The notes: generated by a model from the sequence alone, not told the origin. 64,000 nucleotides of DNA from Hymenobacter convexus (GCF_030580955.1 NZ_JAUQON010000001.1:124001-188000); one strand, 5' to 3'. Positions 17,693 through 26,266 are shown, numbered from the stretch's first letter. Numbers and translations: made by a program.

Positions 17693-18055
17693 ATGAAAAT
17701 CTCAGTTGACAAAGGCCAGGACAAAGGCTTCCTGCCCGACGGCCGCCACACGGTCGAAATCACGGCCATCGAAGAAGGCGTGAGCGAGCACCAGAACGTG
17801 CCGTTCTTCGCCGCCCGCATGGAAAACGAGGACGGGTTTGTGTCGCAGCGCTTCTACAACTCCGAAGCCGGCCACCCCATCATCCTTCAGCTTTACTCGG
17901 CGGTCGGCATCAAGCCCGAAGCTGGCAAAGACCTCGACACCAAGCAGCTGGTGGGCAAGCGCCTCTCGGTGGAAGTAGGCGACCATTCCTACGCCGATGC
18001 CGCCACCGGCAACGAGCGCAGCGTGCGCCAGGCCACGGGTTTCCGGGCAGCGTAG
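17693..18055 (+). CDS. Conserved hypothetical protein (120 aa)
   Basis: A 120-residue soluble, acidic protein without signal peptide. It begins MKISVDKGQDKGFLPDGRHT and contains alternating polar and hydrophobic segments that suggest a beta-rich fold; LVGKRLSVEVGDHSYAD near the end resembles the last strands of an OB- or DUF669-like domain, as in phage single-strand-binding accessory proteins. That resemblance is faint and I do not assign a function. The gene stands alone, divergent from kbl, followed by a hairpin terminator. An AT-rich segment (CTAATTAAATTAG) lies at 17652-17665 ahead of it. Confidence 0.7.
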   Translation: MKISVDKGQDKGFLPDGRHTVEITAIEEGVSEHQNVPFFAARMENEDGFVSQRFYNSEAGHPIILQLYSAVGIKPEAGKDLDTKQLVGKRLSVEVGDHSYADAATGNERSVRQATGFRAA

Positions 18056-18079
18056 GGAAGCGCGTCATTCCTAATCGGT

Positions 18080-18113
18080 AAGCCGCTGTTCATTTAATTG
18101 GACAGCGGCTTTT
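18080..18113. terminator. Bidirectional terminator
   Basis: AAGCCGCTGT pairs with ACAGCGGCTTTT across an AT-rich loop; it lies between the convergent 120-residue protein gene and the patatin gene, whose stop codon is 14 nt away. Confidence 0.8.
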
Positions 18114-18127
18114 GCTTTGAGCCGCTA

Positions 18128-19219
18128 TTATTTCCGCGCCGGCTCCCGCGCCAGAAACGCCTGCACGCCCTTGCGTCCGCTGTCCATCAGCTGCTTTTTC
18201 TGGGCGTCCGAAATGCGCTTGATTTTGGGGCTGAAGTTCAGGAAGTCGATGTTGATGGTGCGCTGGCGGTCGGCGGGCTGCACGGGGTTGAGGTTTTCGA
18301 GGGCCACGGTGTAGAGGGCGGCCAGGTAGGAGTTGAAGTCCTGGATGTCGTAAGGGGCGAGCTGTTGGCGGCCGGTGGGAGAGGTGTCGAGCGGAATCTG
18401 CTCGGCGCGGTCGAGGCGCAGGCCCAGGGTTTCGGGGTTGTAGACGTGGCCGCGGGCGTCGGTGGGGCCGGTGAAGCCGGCGGGCAGGTAGCGCGGGTAA
18501 TCGAACAAATCGACGGGGTAGTTGGCCAGCAGGCCGCCGTCCACGAGCACCTGCATGGGCTGGCCGGGGGCCGGCTCGCCGGTCACTATATTGCCCTGCG
18601 CATCGAGCAGCACGGCCCGGAAATAAAGCGGAATGCTCATGCTGATGCGCACGGCATCGGCCACGCGCATGGTGGGGTTGGTTTCGTAGCTGAACACCTG
18701 CACGCGCTGCAGCGTGAGGTTGGTGCCGGTGGTGTAGAGGTCGCGGAAGCGGCCGGGGTCTTTTTGCGCCAACTCGTGCAGTTCGGCCAGCGTGAGGTTG
18801 GGCTGCTGGGTTTTGCGGGCCACCAGCTCGCTGAGGTAAGTGGCAAACTCGTCGCCGCGGTACCAGCCGTACTGCGTGATGAGCCGGTGCGTGCCCCCGA
18901 AAAAGATGAACCGGCCGTCATTCAGCCGCTGCACGGGCGTAGCATTCACCACGTCGATGATTTCCTGGGCCGAGTAGCCCACCGCCAGCAGCGCCGCCTG
19001 AATGGCCCCCGCCGAAGTGCCACCCACCCGCCGCAACTCGCGCAGCAGCCCGCGCTGCTCCAGCTCCTGCAGGGCGCCGCCGTAGGCAATGCCGCGGATG
19101 CCGCCGCCCTCCATCACGAGGTTGCGGTAGGGCGGGACGGGGGCGGTTTGGGCGTGCAGCGTGGCACTGCTCAGCAGCGCACCAAACAGGAAAAGCAGGG
19201 AAGTCAACCGGGTCGTCAT
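18128..19219 (-). CDS. Secreted patatin-like phospholipase
   Basis: A 363-residue lipid acyl hydrolase of the patatin/RssA family, exported by the signal peptide MTTRLTSLLFLFGALLSSAT...HAQ. The oxyanion-hole motif EGGGIRGIAYGGAL (about 37-50), the nucleophile motif GTSAGA (Ser of GxSxG) and the Asp of the dyad in VDGGLLANYPVDLF are all present, so an active Ser-Asp dyad is expected. It likely acts in the periplasm or outer membrane on phospholipids. A perfect TATCTTTG box ends 5 nt ahead of the ATG. Monocistronic; the BLUF gene follows upstream on the same strand, 51 nt away. Confidence 0.92.
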   Translation of the reverse strand: MTTRLTSLLFLFGALLSSATLHAQTAPVPPYRNLVMEGGGIRGIAYGGALQELEQRGLLRELRRVGGTSAGAIQAALLAVGYSAQEIIDVVNATPVQRLNDGRFIFFGGTHRLITQYGWYRGDEFATYLSELVARKTQQPNLTLAELHELAQKDPGRFRDLYTTGTNLTLQRVQVFSYETNPTMRVADAVRISMSIPLYFRAVLLDAQGNIVTGEPAPGQPMQVLVDGGLLANYPVDLFDYPRYLPAGFTGPTDARGHVYNPETLGLRLDRAEQIPLDTSPTGRQQLAPYDIQDFNSYLAALYTVALENLNPVQPADRQRTINIDFLNFSPKIKRISDAQKKQLMDSGRKGVQAFLAREPARK

Positions 19220-19224
19220 CTGTC

Positions 19225-19232
19225 CAAAGATA
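19225..19232 (-). promoter_or_regulatory. -7 box TATCTTTG directly before the patatin start
   Basis: Minus-strand TATCTTTG with only 5 nt (GACAG) to the ATG. Transcription in Bacteroidota starts about 5-7 nt after this box, so the mRNA should begin at or beside the start codon. Confidence 0.65.
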
Positions 19233-19270
19233 CCGTGGGCCCTGACTAGCCGCTGTCTGCGCTAAACAGC

Positions 19271-19699
19271 CTAGTCCTGCTCCCTGGCAAAGTCGCGCAG
19301 GAGCTGGGCCACTTCGGGGCAGGGCGGCGCGGTGAGGCCCACGGCGGCGGGCCGGGGCAGGCATTGGGCCACCCTTTCCAGAAAAGCCGCGTCGACGGCG
19401 GCGTAGGCCAGGGGCCAGCGGCCAAAGGCGCGCAGCTCGATGGGGCCGTAGGAGAGCGTAGTCACGTCGTAGTGCCGCTTGTCGTCGTTGATGCGGGCGT
19501 AGAGGTCGCTCAGGACCGGCTCGGGGCCTTCCAACAGCTGCAGAAACTGCCCTTTGCCATACAGTAGCATGCCGGTGATGCGCGCCTGCTGGTTGTAGAG
19601 GCGGGCTTTGCGCACGAGCGTGGTGAGGGTCACTTCGTGCACGGCACGGGAAGCCTCGCTGCGGTAAAGCAGCGAGTAGAGGGTGGAGGGTTCGGGCAT
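19271..19699 (-). CDS. Short BLUF-domain blue-light photoreceptor
   Basis: A 142-residue FAD-binding BLUF protein with no effector domain. The photoactive residues are present: Tyr12 (in SLLYRS), Asn36 (in LYNQQ) and Gln54 (in GQFLQLLEG), along with ITGMLLY and the H76 region DDKRHYD. Trp95 is kept but the Met two residues on, usual in W-x-M, is replaced by Leu97 (WPLAY). Short BLUF proteins act through partner proteins; none is evident next door (patatin downstream, tdh divergent). The ATG at 19697-19699 (MPEPSTLYSLLYRS) gives the classic N-terminus; the frame upstream is open by chance and overlaps the tdh promoter. Confidence 0.9.
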   Translation of the reverse strand: MPEPSTLYSLLYRSEASRAVHEVTLTTLVRKARLYNQQARITGMLLYGKGQFLQLLEGPEPVLSDLYARINDDKRHYDVTTLSYGPIELRAFGRWPLAYAAVDAAFLERVAQCLPRPAAVGLTAPPCPEVAQLLRDFAREQD

Positions 19700-19785
19700 A
19701 GGACAGGGCGCCCTGGTAGGAGCGCGCAAGCAACGTGGAAGTTGACAATACGTAGCAAGCCACGCTTGGGCTGCAATACGCCCGG

Positions 19786-19793
19786 TATCTTTG
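19786..19793 (+). promoter_or_regulatory. -7 box TATCTTTG of tdh
   Basis: Perfect TAnnTTTG with exactly 40 nt to the ATG at 19834, as in kbl. A TTGG at 19766-19769 is a possible -33 element, 16 nt upstream. Confidence 0.65.
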
Positions 19794-19833
19794 CGCCCAA
19801 ACTCCCATCCCGCCCCCTCACTTACCGCGCTCC

Positions 19834-20826
19834 ATGACTGCAACTCCCGGCGATACTGATACTTCTGTTTTACCCGGCTCCGTGCTGGTTATTGGCGCCT
19901 GCGGCCAGCTGGGCCTGGAGCTGGTGGCCGCCCTGCGCCAGCGCTACGCGCCCCATCTGGTAGTAGCGGCCGATGTGCGCCCGCCCAAAAACCCGGATTT
20001 GCTGGCCGGCGGCCCCTTCGAATTGCTCGACGTGCTCGACCGCACCCGCCTCGACAAGCTCATCCGCCAGTACCGCCCCAAGCAGATTTACCACCTCGCC
20101 GCGCTGCTCTCGGCCACGGCCGAGAAGAACCCGCTCTTCGGCTGGCAGCTGAACATGGACGGCCTGCTCATCGTGCTCGAAGCGGCCGTAGCGCACGGCG
20201 TGGCCCAGGTGTACTGGCCCAGCTCCATTGCCGTGTTCGGGCCCGACACGCCGCGCGATAACACGCCGCAGGTCACCATCATGAACCCCAACACGGTGTA
20301 CGGCATCAGCAAGCTGGCCGGCGAGCAGTGGTGCGAGTGGTACCACCGCAAGCACGGCCTCGACGTGCGCAGCCTGCGCTACCCCGGCCTCATCGGCTAC
20401 AAGAGCCTGCCCGGCGGCGGCACCACCGACTACGCCGTCGACATCTACCACCGCGCCGTGGCCGGCGAAAACTACGAGTGCTTCCTTGAGGAAGACACGT
20501 ATTTGCCCATGATGTACATGCCCGATGCGCTGAAAGCTACGCTGGACCTCATGCACGCCCCGGCCGAGCAAATCAAAGTGCGCACCAGCTACAACCTAGG
20601 TGCCATGAGCTTCTCGCCGGCCGAAATCACGGCCAGCATCCAAAAGCACGTCCCCGATTTCGAAGTAACCTACAAGCCCGACGGCCGCCAGCAAATCGCC
20701 AACTCCTGGCCCGCCAGCATCGACGACTCCAAGGCCCGGCAGGACTGGGGCTGGCAGCCCGATTTCGACCTCGACAAGATGACGGCCGACATGCTGCTGC
20801 ATTTGAAGCAGATGCAGTCGGCGTAA
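19834..20826 (+). CDS. tdh: L-threonine 3-dehydrogenase, short-chain dehydrogenase type
   Basis: Oxidises L-threonine with NAD+ to 2-amino-3-ketobutyrate. The 330-residue extended SDR has the Rossmann motif GACGQLG (21-27), the catalytic YxxxK at Tyr156-Lys160 (VYGISK) and Ser130-Ser131. The segment PGGGTTDYAVDIYHRA, CFLEEDTYLPMMYM, RQQIANSWPASIDDSKA and QDWGWQPDFDL is characteristic of the GalE-like threonine dehydrogenases known from Flavobacterium and Cupriavidus, rather than the zinc MDR enzyme of E. coli. The product is the substrate of Kbl, encoded 2.3 kb away with a matching promoter. A terminator follows. Confidence 0.93.
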   Translation: MTATPGDTDTSVLPGSVLVIGACGQLGLELVAALRQRYAPHLVVAADVRPPKNPDLLAGGPFELLDVLDRTRLDKLIRQYRPKQIYHLAALLSATAEKNPLFGWQLNMDGLLIVLEAAVAHGVAQVYWPSSIAVFGPDTPRDNTPQVTIMNPNTVYGISKLAGEQWCEWYHRKHGLDVRSLRYPGLIGYKSLPGGGTTDYAVDIYHRAVAGENYECFLEEDTYLPMMYMPDALKATLDLMHAPAEQIKVRTSYNLGAMSFSPAEITASIQKHVPDFEVTYKPDGRQQIANSWPASIDDSKARQDWGWQPDFDLDKMTADMLLHLKQMQSA

Positions 20827-20840
20827 TGTGTTAAAAGTTG

Positions 20841-20883
20841 AAAATAAAAAGCCCGTCTGGTTTGCCAGACGGGCTTTTATTTT
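20841..20883. terminator. Strong bidirectional terminator
   Basis: AAAATAAAAAGCCCGTCTGG pairs with CCAGACGGGCTTTTATTTT. It separates tdh from the convergent propeller-protein gene. Confidence 0.92.
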
Positions 20884-20906
20884 CTTAAGATTATTCAGAA
20901 AAACTC

Positions 20907-22577
20907 TTACTCTACTTGCAAACGGCTGGTGGCCGCGCCGCAGCGCACCACGTACAGGCCGGGCGCGAGGCCGGTTATGTCGAGGTAGGCAGAGCTGGTC
21001 CGGGCGGCGAGGGGCTGCCGGGCTACCTCCCGGCCCATGGCATCGAATAGCAGCAGGCGGGCCGAGGCATCCAGGGGCGCTGTCCAATCTGCCCGCACCA
21101 AGCCCCGCGCCGGATTGGGACTAAGCGTAAATGTCGCAATGCCCGCGGCGGGGCGAGCGGCCGTGGCCAAGCCGCTCAGGCGGGCCACGAAGCTGCTGCG
21201 GTTGCCGATGGTATTGCTCAGGACGGTGATGCTGCCAAAGGTGGCCGACTGTTGGAAGGTGCCCACCAAGGTAGCGCTGCCCGCTTTCAAGGCCACGGCC
21301 GCTACCTGGTCGTCACCGGGGCCCCCGCCGCGCACGGCTTGCGTCCAGGTACCCGCAGGGCTCAGGGTGGCGGCAAATACATCACCTAGTTGGGTGCTGG
21401 TAAGCACGGAGGGCCCAAAGCCAACGTTGCCTGCGAAAAAGCCCACCACCGTAGCATTGTTGGTGGCATCAACGGCCAGGGCACTGACGCCGTCGTCGCC
21501 GGCAGCACCGGCGCGGGTGGCCTGCGCCCAGGTACCGGCGGGCGTCAGGCGGGCCACAAAAACGTCGACCCCGCCCGCGCTGGTCAGGGTGGTGGCGCCA
21601 AAGGCGGTGGTACCAAAAAAGACCCCGCCCACCACGGCGTTGCCGGCCCCGTCCAGGGCCAGCGCGTCGGCGCTGTCGCTGCCACTGCCGCCGGCCCCCA
21701 CGGCCTGCGTCCAGGTGCCGGCTGCGCTGAGCCGCGCCACAAACAGGTCCACGTTGGAGCTGGTGCCGGCGGTGATGGTGATGGGGCCAAAAGTGGCGCT
21801 GCCCTGAAAATAGCCCGCCACTGTGACGTTGCCTGCCGCATCAATCGCCAGCGCCCGAACGGTGTCGTAGTTGGGGCCGCCGGCGCGTACGGCCGTCGTC
21901 CAGGTGCCCGCCGGATTTAGGGTGGCCACGAAAGCATCGGCGCTGGCACCACCGAACGAGGTGTTGGCGTTCGGCAAAGTGGTGGTGCCAAACGTGGCGG
22001 TGCCGGCGTAGTAGCCGGCCACCACCGCATTGCCGAGGGGGTCGAGAGCCAGCGCCGTGGCCACGCCACTCACCTGCGGGGCCGTGGCCATTGTCCAGAT
22101 GCCGCTGCTGTTTAGCCGGGCCACAAATACTTTGTCGGGCGAAGACGTGCTGCTGGTAACGTTGGTGAGGGTGAAGGAACCAAAGTTTACATTGCCGGTG
22201 TACGAGCCGGCCACCAGCACTGCGCCCTCGCCGTCGATGGCCAGGGCGTGGGGAATGACACTGCCATTGCCGCCCACCCGCACAGCCGAAACCCAGTTGC
22301 CGGCCGGGCTTAGTTTGGCGATGAACAGGTCGGTGCCGCCGTTGCTGACGAGGCTGATGGCCCCGAAGTTGGCCGTGCCGTGGAAATAGCCGGTCACCAC
22401 CGTATTGCCACCCTCATCCACCGCCGCAGCGGTGGCCATCGAAGCGTCGTTCGAGCTACCCATGACGACGCTGCTGGCCCATTGCCAGGTTTGGGCGCGC
22501 AAGGGGCCAGCACCGGCCAGCCAACTGAAACTAAAAACGACAAAAAAGACTGTTTTCCAACGGGTAGCCTTGGACAT
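20907..22577 (-). CDS. Secreted seven-repeat beta-propeller protein with T9SS sorting domain
   Basis: A 556-residue exported protein starting MSKATRWKTVFF with a signal peptide ending LRAQ. Seven tandem repeats of about 60 residues follow, each with the pattern W-x-x-A-V-x-x-GG ... ALA-D-xx-GN-x-x-V-x-G-x-F-x-G-x-x-x-FG ... FVARL-xPAG-T; these are SBBP-type repeats and seven of them suggest one complete seven-bladed propeller. The C-terminus is a type IX sorting domain (FTLSPNPARGLVRADW, LLFDAMGREVARQ, LAPGLYVVRC), ending SRLQVE. Expected on the cell surface. Ligand unknown. A longer frame adds eight residues before Met, without support. Confidence 0.9.
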   Translation of the reverse strand: MSKATRWKTVFFVVFSFSWLAGAGPLRAQTWQWASSVVMGSSNDASMATAAAVDEGGNTVVTGYFHGTANFGAISLVSNGGTDLFIAKLSPAGNWVSAVRVGGNGSVIPHALAIDGEGAVLVAGSYTGNVNFGSFTLTNVTSSTSSPDKVFVARLNSSGIWTMATAPQVSGVATALALDPLGNAVVAGYYAGTATFGTTTLPNANTSFGGASADAFVATLNPAGTWTTAVRAGGPNYDTVRALAIDAAGNVTVAGYFQGSATFGPITITAGTSSNVDLFVARLSAAGTWTQAVGAGGSGSDSADALALDGAGNAVVGGVFFGTTAFGATTLTSAGGVDVFVARLTPAGTWAQATRAGAAGDDGVSALAVDATNNATVVGFFAGNVGFGPSVLTSTQLGDVFAATLSPAGTWTQAVRGGGPGDDQVAAVALKAGSATLVGTFQQSATFGSITVLSNTIGNRSSFVARLSGLATAARPAAGIATFTLSPNPARGLVRADWTAPLDASARLLLFDAMGREVARQPLAARTSSAYLDITGLAPGLYVVRCGAATSRLQVE

Positions 22578-22660
22578 GAAACAATGGTAAGGAGTGGCCA
22601 AATATACTGCGCGTCAGGCACCTTTGGGACGGCAACAGGCTGTTCGCTGTTTTGACGAAG

Positions 22661-23905
22661 CTAGGCCTGTTGGCTAGCGGCGGTGGCTGCTACTTGCCCC
22701 ACTTTCGCAGCCCGCCGGCCCTGCCGCCAAAACGCCAGCCCCACCGCCAGTCCCAGCGCGCCCTGCATCACCACCGTGTGCGGCGCCCCGATGTGCCGAG
22801 CCAGCCAGCCCACCAGCAGCGCCCCCAGCGGCTGAATGCCCTGGAAGGCCATCACGTAGTAGCTCAGCACCCGGCCGCGCATGTGGTCGTCCACGTTGGT
22901 CTGGATGGCCGTGTTGGTGCCCGCAATGAAAAGCATCATGCCCGCCCCGCCCAGCGTGATGAACACCAGCGCCAACGCCAGTTGCGGACTGAGCGCAAAG
23001 GCCAACACGCTGGCACTGAACACCAGCGCCGCGTAGGTGATGAGTTGCGTGCGGCGCCCGCCCGCCGGCTGCGCGGCCAGGTAGAAGGCGCCCACCAGCG
23101 AACCCAGCCCCGACAGGCTGTTCAGCCACCCAAAAGTGCCGGCTTCGCCGTGAAACACGTCCTTGGCAAACACCGGCAGCAGCGTGCCAAAAGGCATCAC
23201 GCAGAAGCTGATGCCGGCCATCAGCAGAATCTGGCGGCGCAGGATGGGCGCCTGGCGCAGATAAGCCCAGCCCTCGCGCAAGCCTTTCCAGGCGCTGGGG
23301 CGGTGCGCCCGCGCCGGACGCGGCGCAATGCGCATGAGCAGCAGCGAGGCCACCACGGCCACAAAGCTCGCCGCATTTACCACGAAGCACGGCCCCTCGC
23401 CGAAGCGCGCTAGCAGCAGCCCCGCCACGGCCGGCCCCACCAGCCGGGCCAGGTTCACCATGGTCGAATTCAGGGCAATGGCGTTGGGCAGATGGGCGCG
23501 GTCGTCGACCAGCTCCACGATGAGCGACTGCCGGGCCGGAATGTCGAAGGCGTTGATGGTGCCCAGCAGCAAACTCAGGCCCGCCACGGCCCAGGTGGCG
23601 TAGTGCCCGCTCAGTACCAGCCAAGCCAGCACGCTGGCCTGCACCAGCGAGGCAATCTGGGTGATGAGCAGCACGCGGTAGCGGCTGTAGTGGTCGGCCA
23701 CGGTGCCGCCGTAGGGCGAGAGCAGCAGCGTCGGAATCTGCCCGCAAAACGACACCAGCCCCAGCAGAAAGGCCGAATGCGTGGCATTATAAACCAGCCA
23801 GGCCACGGCCAGCCGCTGCATCCAGGTGCCAATGAGGGAGACGGACTGGCCGGCGTAGTAGAGCCGGAAATTGCGGTGCTGCAGCGAGCGAAAAACCTCG
23901 GCCAC
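22661..23905 (-). CDS. MFS transporter (MFS_3 / EntS-like)
   Basis: A 414-residue inner-membrane protein with about twelve membrane helices, of the MFS_3 group that contains the enterobactin exporter EntS. Typical features: AEVFRSLQHRNFRLYYAGQS at the N-terminus, GTWMQRLAVAWLVY in helix 1, and the loop 2-3 motif GGTVADHYSRYRVLL. Substrate cannot be predicted. It begins 3 nt after the terC stop codon, so the two genes are almost certainly cotranscribed. Confidence 0.88.
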   Translation of the reverse strand: MAEVFRSLQHRNFRLYYAGQSVSLIGTWMQRLAVAWLVYNATHSAFLLGLVSFCGQIPTLLLSPYGGTVADHYSRYRVLLITQIASLVQASVLAWLVLSGHYATWAVAGLSLLLGTINAFDIPARQSLIVELVDDRAHLPNAIALNSTMVNLARLVGPAVAGLLLARFGEGPCFVVNAASFVAVVASLLLMRIAPRPARAHRPSAWKGLREGWAYLRQAPILRRQILLMAGISFCVMPFGTLLPVFAKDVFHGEAGTFGWLNSLSGLGSLVGAFYLAAQPAGGRRTQLITYAALVFSASVLAFALSPQLALALVFITLGGAGMMLFIAGTNTAIQTNVDDHMRGRVLSYYVMAFQGIQPLGALLVGWLARHIGAPHTVVMQGALGLAVGLAFWRQGRRAAKVGQVAATAASQQA

Positions 23906-23908
23906 GGG

Positions 23909-24727
23909 CTATGCTTTCTGGGCGGCCGAGTCGGCCTGCTCGGCGGCTTTGGCCTCGGCCATGCGGTTGCCGCCGGGGCGCTGGGGCACGTTGAAGAGCA
24001 GCGAAGTAGCCCACGGCACCAGGAAGCAGGCCACCGTGAGCACCGTCAGGGCCACGTCGGCGGCTTCGCCTTCCAGCGCTTCACTTACGGGGTGGCCGGG
24101 CAGGAAGTGGCTCACCAGCGAGAGCATGAGCTTGAGGCCCAACAGGGCGATGACCACGAAGGCGGCCGTTTCCAGAAACGGGTACCTGCCCATGAGCAGC
24201 ACGAACGCCTGCGCCACCAGCCGCATGGCCAGAATGCCGATGAACACGCCCACACAAATTAGAATCAGGTTGTCGGTGAAGGCCACCACAGCAAACACGT
24301 TGTCGATGCTGAAGGCCAAGTCCATCAGTTCAATCAGCGCTACGGTGGCCCAGAATTTCCCCACCAAACCGAGCGTGTTGCGGTAGAACCAGCTCTTTTC
24401 CTTGTCGATGGTTTCGTCGTCGTGCGCGGGCCGGGCCTTGAAGTGGCCGTACGCCAAGTAAAGCAGATAGAGCCCGCCCAGCGGCTTCAAAAACCAGAAC
24501 TTGATAAGAAACGACGCAAACACGATGCACACGCCCCGGAATACATAAGCCCCGATGATGCCGTAGCGCAGGGCCTTGTGCCGCTGTTCTTTGGGCAGGT
24601 CGCCCACCATGGTGGCCAGCACAGCGGCATTATCCACCGAAAGCAGGCTTTCGATGATGACCAGGTTGCCTACGATGGCCAGCGAGGCCAGCGGATTGTT
24701 GATAATTTGCTCGATGTACTGGTTCAC
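23909..24727 (-). CDS. TerC family integral membrane protein
   Basis: A 272-residue TerC-type protein with seven to eight membrane helices and the two conserved acidic pairs of the family, LLSVDNAAV and FSIDNVFAVV, which bind metal; relatives are Mn2+ exporters (MeeF/YkoY type) or tellurite resistance factors. I chose the GTG at 24725-24727 (VNQYIEQIINNP), the usual TerC N-terminus. A longer frame begins inside the neighbouring palindromic repeat and its first residues (MLRCARHDV) are repeat sequence. The coupled MFS gene follows. Confidence 0.87.
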   Translation of the reverse strand: MNQYIEQIINNPLASLAIVGNLVIIESLLSVDNAAVLATMVGDLPKEQRHKALRYGIIGAYVFRGVCIVFASFLIKFWFLKPLGGLYLLYLAYGHFKARPAHDDETIDKEKSWFYRNTLGLVGKFWATVALIELMDLAFSIDNVFAVVAFTDNLILICVGVFIGILAMRLVAQAFVLLMGRYPFLETAAFVVIALLGLKLMLSLVSHFLPGHPVSEALEGEAADVALTVLTVACFLVPWATSLLFNVPQRPGGNRMAEAKAAEQADSAAQKA

Positions 24728-24794
24728 GGCGGGGAAGCTAGGGTAGCTGGGTAACGAGGCGGCAGGCGGAAAGATGCCAGCAGGCACTAAGTAC

Positions 24795-24908
24795 AAAAGA
24801 ACGTCATGCCGAGCGCAGCGAAGCATCTCGCGTAGCGGTAACTCAATCGTTGAAACGGTTTTGGTTACTGCTGCACGCGAGGTGCTTCGGCTGCGCTCAG
24901 CATGACGT
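24795..24908. repeat. Palindromic repeat, family 1 (imperfect)
   Basis: Left arm GAACGTCATGCCGAGCGCAG CGAAGCATCTCGCG; right arm complement reads ACGTCATGCTGAGCGCAGCC GAAGCACCTCGCG. The arms differ at several positions, more than in most copies. Between terC and the CitMHS gene. Confidence 0.88.
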
Positions 24909-24916
24909 GCTAATAT

Positions 24917-26266
24917 TCAGAGACTAATGATGCCCAGCAGCAGCGAGGTTATCAGCATCACCAGCACCGTGCCGCCGGCCCACTTCAGCGTAAAGCGCTG
25001 GTGCGCCCCAATATCGACGCCCGCCAAACCCACCAGCAGGTAGGTAGAGGGCACCAGTGGGCTCAGCAGGTGCACCGGCTGCCCCAGCAGCGAAGCCTTG
25101 CCCATGGTGGCCGCCGAAATGCCAAACGCCGACGCCGCCTTGGTAAAAAACGGTAGGATGCCGAAGTAAAACGCATCATTCGACATGAAGAAGGTGAGCG
25201 GCGCGCTCACCAGCCCCGTCAGCACCGGGAAGTGCGGGCCCAGCGACTGCGGCACCAGCGCCACAAACGACTGCGCCATGGCGTCCACCATGTGCGTACC
25301 GCCGAGAATGCCCGTGAAAATGCCCGCTGCAAACACCATCGCCGCCACCGACAGCGCATTGCCCGCGTGCGCCGCAAACCGCTGCCGCTGCTGCGACAGA
25401 TTCGGATAATTTAGCACCGCCGCCAGCGCAAAGGCCAGCATAAACAGCACCGGCAGTGGCAGCAGCTCGCGCACCAGCGCCACCATCAGGGCAATGGTGA
25501 GCAGGGCATTCAGCCATAGCAACTTGGGCCGACGCAGGGCCTTTTCTTCGGGTGAGATTTCCAGGTCCGGCACTTCGGGCAGCGGTTGGGATAACCCGGC
25601 GGCCAGGCCGTAAACGACGGTTTTGGCAGCTTTCGCTTCATTGAGATGCTCCAGCCCCAGGCGTTTCCGTTCACGCTTGCCGAAGCGCCAGGCCACGAAA
25701 AACACCCACACCAACCCCGCGCCCATAGCCGGAATTAGCGGGTTGAAAAGCTGGGTGCTATCTAAATGCAGCACGCTCATGGCGCGGGCCGTGGGGCCGC
25801 CCCAGGGCAGGATGTTCATCACGCCCCCCACCAGCATGTTCATGCAGGTCAGTATCAAGGGGCTGATGCCTAGGCGCCGGTAGAGCGGCAGCATGGCCGT
25901 GACTACGATGATATAGGTGGTGGCCCCGTCGCCGTCGAGCGACACCAGCAGAGCCAGTAGGGCGGTGCCGACGATGATTTTCAGCGGGTCGCCGTGGGCC
26001 ACGCGCTGGATGCGGTTGATGACCGGGTCGAACAGGCCGGCGTCCGTCATCAGCCCGAAATACATGATGGCAAACACCAGCATGATGCCCGTGGGCGCAA
26101 TATTCTTGATGCCGTCGAGCATCATCGGCCCCATTTGCCCACCGAAACCGGTGAGCACCGCAAACGCCACCGGCACCAGCAGCAGCGCCGTAATGGCCGA
26201 AAGACGGTTCGTCATAATCAGCACCATGAAGGTGAGAATCATGGCAAAGCCAGCGAGTGCGAGCAT
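24917..26266 (-). CDS. CitMHS family citrate-metal/proton symporter
   Basis: A 449-residue protein with about twelve membrane helices, homologous to the Bacillus CitM/CitH citrate-Mg2+ or -Ca2+ symporters. It shows the family segments IAPTGIMLVFAIMYFGLMTD, LDGDGATTYIIV, LPWGGPTARA and FFMSNDAFYFGILP. Length is as expected (430-450). Monocistronic between two family 1 repeats. Transport of metal-complexed citrate or a related carboxylate is inferred from the family. Confidence 0.92.
   Translation of the reverse strand: MLALAGFAMILTFMVLIMTNRLSAITALLLVPVAFAVLTGFGGQMGPMMLDGIKNIAPTGIMLVFAIMYFGLMTDAGLFDPVINRIQRVAHGDPLKIIVGTALLALLVSLDGDGATTYIIVVTAMLPLYRRLGISPLILTCMNMLVGGVMNILPWGGPTARAMSVLHLDSTQLFNPLIPAMGAGLVWVFFVAWRFGKRERKRLGLEHLNEAKAAKTVVYGLAAGLSQPLPEVPDLEISPEEKALRRPKLLWLNALLTIALMVALVRELLPLPVLFMLAFALAAVLNYPNLSQQRQRFAAHAGNALSVAAMVFAAGIFTGILGGTHMVDAMAQSFVALVPQSLGPHFPVLTGLVSAPLTFFMSNDAFYFGILPFFTKAASAFGISAATMGKASLLGQPVHLLSPLVPSTYLLVGLAGVDIGAHQRFTLKWAGGTVLVMLITSLLLGIISL

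Noticed and set aside
19700-19843. 48-residue N-terminal extension of the BLUF protein
   Set aside because: Would run through the tdh promoter and start codon; BLUF domains begin at MPEPSTLYSLLYRS.
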